From NCBI RefSeq assembly GCF_001591545.1, contig NZ_BCVC01000003.1, positions 248,001-312,000 on the forward strand: a stretch of DNA of 64,000 nt, in the 5' to 3' direction. Positions 57,434 to 64,000 of this stretch are shown here, piece by piece. The stretch comes from Lederbergia lenta NBRC 16444. Its GTDB lineage: Bacteria > Bacillota > Bacilli > Bacillales > Bacillaceae_C. Position 1 is the first letter of the stretch; each line of letters opens with the position of its first letter. The notes under the pieces are model-generated. The model was not told where the DNA came from. It made no database searches and was given only the letters and a program-made list of their open reading frames with translations. The position numbers and the translations under genes are program-made.

Positions 57434-58543
57434 CTAATTTAGTTCGATTGCCTTGCCTGTCTCAGCAGATTCATAGATTGCTTCTAATATTTGAGTAACT
57501 ACATAAGCTTCTTCTGGTTTAACTAAGGGTTCTCCATCATTTATGATGGCGTCAATCCACTGCTTAGCTTCTAGGTAGCCCATATCATCATCTTCCTGCC
57601 CTTCAAAATATGCGATCCCAGAAGATCGTGTTGTTTCAGATTCGATTCTTTGACCATACTTCGTAGTATTAAAAGTGACATAACCTTCATTTTTATCCGG
57701 GTCGCCAAACATTTCTGCTCCAGCCTCTGTCCCGCATAATGTAACTTGTGCTTCCTTTTCATGTAGCATGTTTAATGCCCAAGACGCTTCTAGGGTGATA
57801 GTTGCTCCATCCTCCATTTTTATATATCCAAAAGCTGAATCTTCCACCTTATATTCTTCGGGATTCCATGGACCAAACATATTCCCTTCTGGTTTATCTA
57901 TAAGCTTTTGATATGCCGAGCCAACAACCAGTTTTGGCTTATAATTATTCAACATCCATAATGCAAGATCTAATGCATGTGTGCCGATATCTATTAATGG
58001 GCCACCACCTTGTTTTTTTTTATCCATGAAAACGCCCCAAGTCGGTACACCCCTCCGACGAATAGCATGTGCCTTTGCAAAATATACTTCTCCTAAATCA
58101 CCTTCCTGACAGGCTTGATTTAATAAAATTGAATCTCTTCTAAAACGATTTTGGTATCCAATTGATAGCTTTTTACCAGTTCGTTTTGCTGCATTAAGCA
58201 TTTTTTTTGCTTCCTCTGAATTAATAGCCATTGGCTTCTCACACATTACATGCTTACCAGTTTCTAGCGCATCTATGGTAATAGTTGAGTGCGATACATT
58301 CGGGGTGCATACATGAACAACATCAATGGATGTATCTTCTAATAGTTTTTTGTAGTCAGTGTAGACTGCAGAATTGTCGTTGCCGTATTGTTGAGCTGCT
58401 TGCTCCGCTCTTTCTATTAAAGTATCGCAAAATGCCGTAAGTTCAACTTTGTCCGCTAATTTTGATAAAGAAGGCAAATGTTTTTGTTGTGCAATACCTC
58501 CACAGCCAATTATTCCGATCCTTACCTTTTTAATATTCGACAT
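57434..58543 (-). CDS. Gfo/Idh/MocA-family NAD(P)-dependent oxidoreductase
   Basis: 369 residues from ATG 58543 with AGAGG upstream. Rossmann start VRIGIIGCGGIAQQKHLPSL, CTPNVSH, the signature EKPMAINSEEAKKM with the catalytic lysine, and GGGPLIDIGTHALDLALWML with the active-site Asp and His. It probably oxidises a sugar or cyclitol. 177 bp before the isomerase, same direction, behind two LacI-type operators. Confidence 0.9.
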   Translation of the reverse strand: MSNIKKVRIGIIGCGGIAQQKHLPSLSKLADKVELTAFCDTLIERAEQAAQQYGNDNSAVYTDYKKLLEDTSIDVVHVCTPNVSHSTITIDALETGKHVMCEKPMAINSEEAKKMLNAAKRTGKKLSIGYQNRFRRDSILLNQACQEGDLGEVYFAKAHAIRRRGVPTWGVFMDKKKQGGGPLIDIGTHALDLALWMLNNYKPKLVVGSAYQKLIDKPEGNMFGPWNPEEYKVEDSAFGYIKMEDGATITLEASWALNMLHEKEAQVTLCGTEAGAEMFGDPDKNEGYVTFNTTKYGQRIESETTRSSGIAYFEGQEDDDMGYLEAKQWIDAIINDGEPLVKPEEAYVVTQILEAIYESAETGKAIELN

Positions 58544-58649
58544 TCCTCTACCTCTTTCCAATAATTAGTAGTAAAAATTGATAACAAATTTCCAATCCTA
58601 TAGACAAAAACCTTTTCATTGTTTCTTTATACAAGATTATGTACAACTC

Positions 58650-58659
58650 AAAACGTTTT
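58650..58659. promoter_or_regulatory. LacI-type operator O1
   Basis: Perfect palindrome AAAACGTTTT overlapping the probable -35 region of the oxidoreductase gene (a TATAAA -10 follows on the minus strand). Identical to the site at 58717-58726. Confidence 0.65.
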
Positions 58660-58716
58660 TCTGTTGAGGAAAAATATAATTCAGCAACCAAAAATCATTT
58701 TATTGATTTTTTCATA

Positions 58717-58726
58717 AAACGTTTTC
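58717..58726. promoter_or_regulatory. LacI-type operator O2
   Basis: AAAACGTTTT again, with centres 67 bp apart. Placed between the oxidoreductase and the divergent LacI gene. A related weaker site (GAACGCTTC) occurs at 58861-58869. No other feature is seen in the 58544-58997 gap. Confidence 0.65.
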
Positions 58727-58997
58727 AGAAACAATACGCTTACAGATTATATTAAAATCTTATTACTGTCAATGGTGAATTGAAAAACTTTTCTAAACCC
58801 TTAGGGGTTTATCATTACAGATGATGTATGTTATATTCATTGATATAATGTGTTTTCATAGAACGCTTCCTAAAAAGTTAATTTAGCGTTTTTTATAGCG
58901 TTATCCATATGAATTAGCTTCTCTGGGTAAGCTTTTATAGATAAAATTGTTCAAAAAATATTACTATTTCATTAAAGTTAAAAGGTGATGAAGTAAT

Positions 58998-60032
58998 TTG
59001 GTTAAAATTCAAGATGTAGCCAAAGATTCCGGATGTTCCATTTCTACGGTATCTAGGGTATTAAATAACCCCGACATTGTTAATCCAGAAACAAGGGAAC
59101 GAGTCTTAAATAGCGTCCGTAAATTAGGCTATTATCCAAATGAAAAAGCGAAGTCCTTAAGCTCAAAGAAACAAAGTTTATCCTTAGGTTTGTTAATTCC
59201 TGATATTACTACTTTCTATTTTGGCGAATTATATAGGGGGATCAGTAGAACAGCAAAGAACGCTAATATTGATTTGCTGTTACGTGATTTAGATCACGAA
59301 GGTCCGTTACAAGAACGGATTTTAGACGGGATGATCTCTCTTAAGAAACTTGGTGTATCTGGTATTATTATATCGAGTCGGCTGATTACGGAAGAATATG
59401 AGGAAGTTATTAATCGATTAAGAATTCCTGTTGTATTAGTATTAAGCGAACATATAAAATCAAAATTTTCTTCCTTTAAAACAGATGATATTAAGGCTTC
59501 TTTTGATGCTATATCTTATTTGGTTTCTCGCGGACACAAAAATATTGGAATGATCTCCTCTTCACCTAGCGAAGATAAACTAGTTGGAGAACCCCGATTT
59601 CGAGGATTTAAAAATGCTATAGATTTCTATAACCTTACTTTTAATCCAGGACAGATTGCATACGGAGATAATATCCGCTATGAAGGTGGTTATCACGCAA
59701 TGGAACAATTACTTGAAAACAGAAGTGAAACAAATATATCTGCAGTATTTGCCGCAACTGATGAGATGGCGATTGGAGCGATGAGATGTATTTACGATAA
59801 TAATTTACGGGTTCCAAATGACATCTCTATTATAGGATTTGATAATTTATCCATCTCTAATATGGTCACTCCAAAATTAACAACTGTATCTCAATCATTT
59901 GAGGAGATTGGTGTGGAAAGTGTCAAATATTTAATTAAAATATTGGAAGAACCCAAAGCGCAAATTGAAAATGGGGTGTTCTATATGCCCCATCATATCG
60001 TTGAGCGAGAATCCGTTCTCTCATTTGTATAA
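58998..60032 (+). CDS. LacI-family transcriptional regulator
   Basis: 344 residues from TTG 58998 after AAAGGTGATG. N-terminal HTH (KIQDVAKDSGCSISTVSRVLNNPDIVNPETRERVLNSVRKLGYYPNEKAKSLSSKK, residues 3-58) and a periplasmic-binding-protein-like sugar-binding domain (LGLLIPDITTFYFGELYRGI... ISIIGFDNLSISNMVTPKLTTVSQ). Divergent from the oxidoreductase-isomerase operon, which has two palindromic operators, so it is very likely the local repressor. The inducer is unknown. Confidence 0.92.
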   Translation: MVKIQDVAKDSGCSISTVSRVLNNPDIVNPETRERVLNSVRKLGYYPNEKAKSLSSKKQSLSLGLLIPDITTFYFGELYRGISRTAKNANIDLLLRDLDHEGPLQERILDGMISLKKLGVSGIIISSRLITEEYEEVINRLRIPVVLVLSEHIKSKFSSFKTDDIKASFDAISYLVSRGHKNIGMISSSPSEDKLVGEPRFRGFKNAIDFYNLTFNPGQIAYGDNIRYEGGYHAMEQLLENRSETNISAVFAATDEMAIGAMRCIYDNNLRVPNDISIIGFDNLSISNMVTPKLTTVSQSFEEIGVESVKYLIKILEEPKAQIENGVFYMPHHIVERESVLSFV

Positions 60033-60042
60033 GCTTATATTT

Positions 60043-60089
60043 AAGGACTGTCCAAGTAGTAGTTTACTATTGGGCAGTCCTTCTTTTTT
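60043..60089 (+). terminator. Terminator of the LacI gene
   Basis: AAGGACTGTCCAA (60043-60055) pairs with TTGGGCAGTCCTT (60070-60082) with one wobble pair, followed by CTTTTTTT. The rest of the gap to 60336 is empty. Confidence 0.85.
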
Positions 60090-60336
60090 TAGATCATACC
60101 GAGATTTGTTTCCTCTCCAGGCATAACAGATTAATATATACCTAAAATGGAGAATGTCTTTTTTTACAGCATTATAGAGACTTATTAAACAGTTCATTAT
60201 ATAAAGCTATTCATTAAATATTACTTTTCTTTAGACACCTTACTACTCCTCAAGATAACAATCCATAAGTTTATTTCATTAAAACAGGGATATGATATAA
60301 ACACACCTAAATTTAAAAAGGAAATGAGGTTTTCAT

Positions 60337-61194
60337 ATGGATAAGGAACTTTCTTATGGTAGTGATTACAAATTTATTCCTGCAACTTCAATTGGAAGTG
60401 GCGTTAGTATAAAAGTATTGCCTGATCTGCTTTGTCATACAATCCAAATTGTAAACATTCAATTGGTAGGGAATCCCGAAACTAAGGACTTCGTTTTAGT
60501 TGATGCAGGAATGCCTAATTCAGCTGAGGAAATTATATCTATTACAGAAAACCGTTTCGGTGAAAATAGTCGTCCAAAGGCAATCATCTTAACACATGGT
60601 CATTTCGATCATGTTGGTGGGATTATTGAGTTAATTCAGCATTGGAATGTTCCTGTCTATGCACATGAATTAGAATTACCTTTCTTAACAGGAAAAATGA
60701 GTTATCCTGATCCAGACTCAACTGTTGAAGGGGGGATGGTGGCGAAAATCTCACCAATGTTCCCGAATGAACCTGTAAACTTAGGTGACCATGTAGAAAA
60801 ACTTCCTTCTGATGGTAGTGTCCCGCATATGCCTGGTTTTCGCTGGATTCATACACCAGGACACGCGCCTGGACATGTATCGTTATTTAGAGAAGAAGAT
60901 CGAACATTAATCGCTGGAGATGCATTTGTTACAGTTAAACAAGATTCTCTTTATAAAGTATTTACACAGGAACAAGAAATAAATGGACCTCCAAGATATC
61001 TTACTACTGATTGGCAAGCGGCTTGGGAGTCGGTAAAAAAATTAGAAGCACTTAATCCATTAGTTGCTGTAACAGGCCATGGTTTACCAATGTCAAGTGA
61101 ATTATTATCAACTAGTTTACACAAGTTAGCTCGTGAATTTGACCAATTAGCCATTCCGGATTATGGGAAATATGTAGATAAAAACAATCATTAA
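60337..61194 (+). CDS. MBL-fold metallo-hydrolase
   Basis: 285 residues of the metallo-beta-lactamase fold. Metal motif LTHGHFDHVGG (HxHxDH, near 88-98), a later His in TPGHAPGHVSLF, LIAGDAFV (bridging Asp) and VTGHGLPM. RBS GGAAATGAGG is in place. The substrate cannot be read from sequence; relatives include lactonases and thioesterases. Confidence 0.88.
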   Translation: MDKELSYGSDYKFIPATSIGSGVSIKVLPDLLCHTIQIVNIQLVGNPETKDFVLVDAGMPNSAEEIISITENRFGENSRPKAIILTHGHFDHVGGIIELIQHWNVPVYAHELELPFLTGKMSYPDPDSTVEGGMVAKISPMFPNEPVNLGDHVEKLPSDGSVPHMPGFRWIHTPGHAPGHVSLFREEDRTLIAGDAFVTVKQDSLYKVFTQEQEINGPPRYLTTDWQAAWESVKKLEALNPLVAVTGHGLPMSSELLSTSLHKLAREFDQLAIPDYGKYVDKNNH

Positions 61195-61279
61195 TTAAGA
61201 TGTTTCTTTAAAGAGGCTGGGATAAAACCCACTTCTAAACGAAAAGAACAGAAAATTTTATGTGCTGATCTGCGCTCCA

Positions 61280-61305
61280 AAAGTTAGATGAAAAAATCTA
61301 ACTTT
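61280..61305 (-). terminator. Stem-loop at the end of the PRD pseudogene
   Basis: AAAGTTAGAT and ATCTAACTTT form a 10-bp stem that overlaps the remnant stop codon. Confidence 0.6.
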
Positions 61306-61840
61306 CGGGGTGGAAGCCGCTTTGTATCATATTAAAGTCTGCATAAGTTTGTGGTGTTAGTGTTAAATTTATACCAATATATAAATAGGAATAATCAAAA
61401 ACATAGTCTGTTGAGTATTTTTCTATTCTACAAATTTTGAGTTCATCAAAGTACGTCGCTATCTTAGATGCTAGGAGCTTTGTTCGCTCATAACTTCTGC
61501 TATAGAGAATAATCGTTTTTATTTCCTTTTATCTCATGATTCGATAATAATCTGAATATGGTATGCTAAATAAGCAATTTCACCGTCTTGAATTTCCATA
61601 AGAAACTTTTTCACAATTTGCAAGGGATTTTAGAAGCGATACTAAATGAAATAAGTACTCTGATTTTTTATGCAATCAATACACAACCTTTCTATGTTTA
61701 AATTTTGTAATGAAATGATGGTAAGCGCTATATTAGATAAATTTCCCAACCTTACCTTTCTCCAGATCTTGAATTAGATTCTTTCTTTCAATATCACCAA
61801 AATCAGGACACCAATATTCATTTTCATACAAAAATTCCAA
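61298..61840 (-). pseudogene. Decayed BglG/Mga-type PRD regulator
   Basis: Broken by several stops and frameshifts, but parts translate clearly on the minus strand: NEYWCPDFGDIERKNLIQDL (about 61755-61820), KKFLMEIQDGEIAYLAYHIQ (a PRD motif, about 61550-61610) and KTIILYSRSYERTKLLASKI continuing to a terminal FHPES (about 61300-61505, an EIIB-like domain). The order PRD then EIIB-like is that of PTS-controlled activators. The N-terminal DNA-binding part is missing. Confidence 0.65.
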
Positions 61841-62689
61841 ACAGTCTCATGACCTTTTAAGGCTTTGTTTCCTAGTTCTTAGCTATCAATCTTCTAAGGG
61901 AAGGAAAGTTTTGCTTTTAATTTCCCTTCTGAATTGGAACGGATGTATAGTACTCATTTTTTCCTCGCAGCAAGAAGAATAATTCTAGAGGAACATTTAC
62001 ACAAACAAATTGTAAAGAAATATAATTATAATTCCTGTTGCCTTTTACGATATTACGACGTATTATTTGAGTCGGTTAAAATGGATGAGTTGAAAAGATT
62101 CGTTTTTTCAAGGGACAATACAGTGAACCACATGCAGAGTGCGATGATCCAAGAAAGCTAAAGAAATGCTCTTAATAAGTTGGTAATTCAGCGATTATTG
62201 GATTATTTGCTCCATACCAAGGGTGTAGATAATTCAACTGAGAAAATCGAAGCGCCACGATTACATAAGGGCATTTCGCAATAAGGGAACTGAAGATGCC
62301 TTTTCTATAATTTTTTTAAAATATAGTATAGAAAATATTTCAACTACGGTCAAACAGGTAAAAGATCAAATTCATATCTACCAAAAAACAAAATTGCTAA
62401 CGCTATTTAAATGACGTCCCAAGTGAGCTGAAATCACCTGGGATTTTATCTCGTCCTACGTATAGTGACTCCATATTTTGGGCGACAGTCTCCACTTCTT
62501 CATTTTTTATTATCCTGAAATTCTTGTACAACAAATTCAGGACATCATCTTCCTTCCACAAATTATACAAATAAACAGTATGGTTTCCATTTAATTCAGA
62601 CGTATCTTCCTCATCCAACCATTTTTAAACCTCTTTATTCAGTTCATGCTGCCCTTTGTTTGCGGTGATTCAATATTTACGTTCCATTC
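61841..62689. other. Decayed stretch with unassigned fragments
   Basis: No intact gene with a ribosome site. Two open frames (61934-62161 plus strand, 62403-62618 minus strand, the latter reading NGNHTVYLYNLWKEDDVLNL) look like pieces of coding sequence, but I cannot place them. A hairpin TCCCA...TGGGA lies at 62407-62443. Confidence 0.4.
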
Positions 62690-62884
62690 TTGAAAGTAAG
62701 AGAGATGCTTTAGCAAAAAGTATTGAATAATCTAAGATTATCCGATCAATTCCCGATACTGGCGAAAAAACCGAAGCAAAAGTTATTTCTAGAATTGGAG
62801 AAATTAAAAGGTTTAATCACTCCAAGAAACTAGTGGATTTTGCCATTTCTTGATCCAAGTGTCGGTGAATATGGTTCCTTTTAA
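62690..62884 (+). pseudogene. IS110-family transposase remnant
   Basis: About 33 residues starting SIPDTGEKTEAKVISRIGEI (from 62746) match the C-terminal transposase_20 region of IS110 proteins (IPGIGEVTAAAILAEIGD type). After a frameshift the next block reads FLDPSVGEYGSF (62846-62881), like GLDPSVYQSGKF of the family. The DEDD catalytic domain and ends are absent. It is a dead fragment. Confidence 0.7.
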
Positions 62885-63013
62885 TTTGTGAGCGATTTCT
62901 AACGTTCCAGGTAAAATCTTGCCTCTTCGTTCGTTTCATGTATCTTTTGTAGCTAATCCGGGAACTTTAAAGACATACTTGTTTTTAAGTTTCCAATGAA
63001 TGGAGAATTGCAA

Positions 63014-64000
63014 ATGGCTAAAAAAAAGGAAGCTCCTCCTTTATTTATTGAGCTATCTGAACAATTTAAGCCGTCAAATGATATTATTCAAACTCCACTG
63101 CATATTCAAGGTCAATTTGCCTTCCTCTTTTTCTTGAAATCGGTGGTTGATGGCGATAGACTTCAGCAAACAGTGATCAGACCTTTTTTCGAATTGTCTT
63201 CAGAGGAAAACTATGCATCGTATATCCAATCCTTGCCGAATAAATTAGATGTACCTGACAAAGATAAATTGATAATGATGCTAAGCGCCGGATTTGTCTT
63301 AGTCGCTATTGAAGATAACATATTTTCATTGGATATCCGTCTCGTAAAAAATAATGAAGTGCAACAAACCCTGATGGAACCTACAATCCATGGCCCCCAG
63401 CTGGCATTAAGCGAAGATATCGAAGTGACGATTAACATAATCAGACAGCGATACCATAAGTCCTCTTTAAATGTGATAGATTTCATTCCGGCTGATGAAA
63501 CAAACCGGGCAGTCGTTTTGCTCTATGATAACGATCGGGCTGATCCGGACATGGTAAAAAAAGTGAAAAAGCGACTTGATGAGCTCCACGCCCCTTTGTT
63601 CCAATCTGCCGGCGATCTACAACGTTTACTCAACAAAGGCATATTTACCCTGCTTCCTTCAACGTTGATCACCGAACGGCCAGATCGAATTGTTTACAAT
63701 TTACACGGTGGCAAAGTCATCATCGTAATTGACGGAAGTCCGAATGTCATCATAACGCCTGTCATTTTTTTTGATTTCATGTCTTCGATGGAAGACAATT
63801 ACCACGTCTTTGGCGTAACTGGTTTTACCATTTTATTAAGGTATATCGGTTTACTTACATGTATTATTCTTCCAAGTCTATATGTGGCAATGACATCGTA
63901 TAATCCTGACATCCTTCGAATCGAACTTGCCTTAACCGTTGCGGGAAGCAGGATCGGTGTACCGTATCCATCTTTTATCGAAGTTATTTTCATGCTGTTT
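63014..64000 (+). CDS. Spore germinant receptor A subunit (third locus, partial; 3' end outside window)
   Basis: Open for 329 codons from ATG 63014 (MAKKKEAPPLFIELSEQFKP) with TGGAGA upstream, and cut by the window end. Blocks TLITERPDRIVYNLHGGKVIIVIDGSPNVIITPVIFFDF and IGLLTCIILPSLYVAMTSYNPDILRIELALTVAGSRIGVPYPSFIEVIFMLF match the GerA subunit. The N-terminal domain is shorter and more diverged than in the other two. B and C subunits are expected beyond 64000. Confidence 0.9.
   Translation, partial: MAKKKEAPPLFIELSEQFKPSNDIIQTPLHIQGQFAFLFFLKSVVDGDRLQQTVIRPFFELSSEENYASYIQSLPNKLDVPDKDKLIMMLSAGFVLVAIEDNIFSLDIRLVKNNEVQQTLMEPTIHGPQLALSEDIEVTINIIRQRYHKSSLNVIDFIPADETNRAVVLLYDNDRADPDMVKKVKKRLDELHAPLFQSAGDLQRLLNKGIFTLLPSTLITERPDRIVYNLHGGKVIIVIDGSPNVIITPVIFFDFMSSMEDNYHVFGVTGFTILLRYIGLLTCIILPSLYVAMTSYNPDILRIELALTVAGSRIGVPYPSFIEVIFMLF

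Noticed and set aside
61934-62161. 75-codon plus-strand gene
   Set aside because: No usable start signal and no recognised family, within a region of clear pseudogenes.
61195-63013. Active insertion sequence or genomic island
   Set aside because: No intact transposase, no terminal inverted repeats and no target duplication could be found; only remnants.

Overview
The window comes from a low-GC, endospore-forming member of the Bacillaceae; I cannot name the genus. The evidence is a set of sporulation and germination genes (sspO, a CotF-type coat gene, a SleL/YaaH-type LysM-GH18 cortex-lytic enzyme, three gerA-type germinant receptor loci), strong AGGAGG ribosome binding sites with frequent TTG and GTG starts, Trp T-box leaders, Fur and MhqR boxes, and close relatives of many Bacillus subtilis genes. 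No rRNA, tRNA, CRISPR array, prophage or defence island was seen. Most of the window is ordinary chromosome; the unusual material is regulatory and repetitive.

Layout. 1-1.6 kb: end of a polyamine importer locus (potA, cut by the window edge) and its XRE-cupin regulator with a clear operator. 1.8-4.2 kb: LysR regulator divergent from a YeiH-type membrane protein, then sspO, a 49-residue spore gene. 4.3-8.6 kb: bmrCD multidrug exporter behind an attenuator leader with a 19-residue leader peptide. 8.6-10.8 kb: a solitary trpE behind two tandem tryptophan T-boxes separated by an interspersed repeat. 10.8-14.5 kb: natAB and a split ThrE-type exporter. 15-21 kb: pbpC, a DsbA/FrnE-like protein, pheA, ppaC and a DUF62 SAM hydrolase. 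21.6-26.4 kb: a secreted phosphodiesterase and a Fur-controlled iron-siderophore ABC importer without its binding protein. 26.7-31.5 kb: glpP-glpK and a large multidomain metallophosphatase. 32-38 kb: a BCCT transporter and the first ger operon (A-B-C plus a small two-helix protein). 38-44.6 kb: flavin reductase, KGG stress protein, CorC-type protein, uppP and the 5-oxoprolinase set pxpBCA. 44.9-51 kb: LysM-GH18 enzyme, mhqO-mhqD behind an MhqR operator, a copZ-like chaperone with a P1B ATPase, and cotF. 51-55.6 kb: the second ger operon (A-C-B) with a divergent small two-helix gene. 56-61 kb: sugar isomerase and oxidoreductase genes with a LacI regulator and two identical operators, then an MBL-fold hydrolase. 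61.2-63 kb: a decayed region with a PRD-regulator pseudogene and an IS110 remnant. 63-64 kb: the start of a third gerA gene, cut by the window edge.

Most striking non-coding signal: a degenerate 21-bp tandem repeat, exactly phased (six units at 21-bp steps in two places, two units in a third), lying just 3' of a gene each time and reading in the same direction as that gene. Its core on the sense strand is GAYGGCCAGTAA. At the second ger operon the array has entered the coding sequence, so the last residues of the GerB protein and its stop codon are made of repeat units. A second repeat family (GTGCCTGGCAC) has made exact 17-bp and 18-bp tandem duplications on either side of the small gene after the first ger operon.
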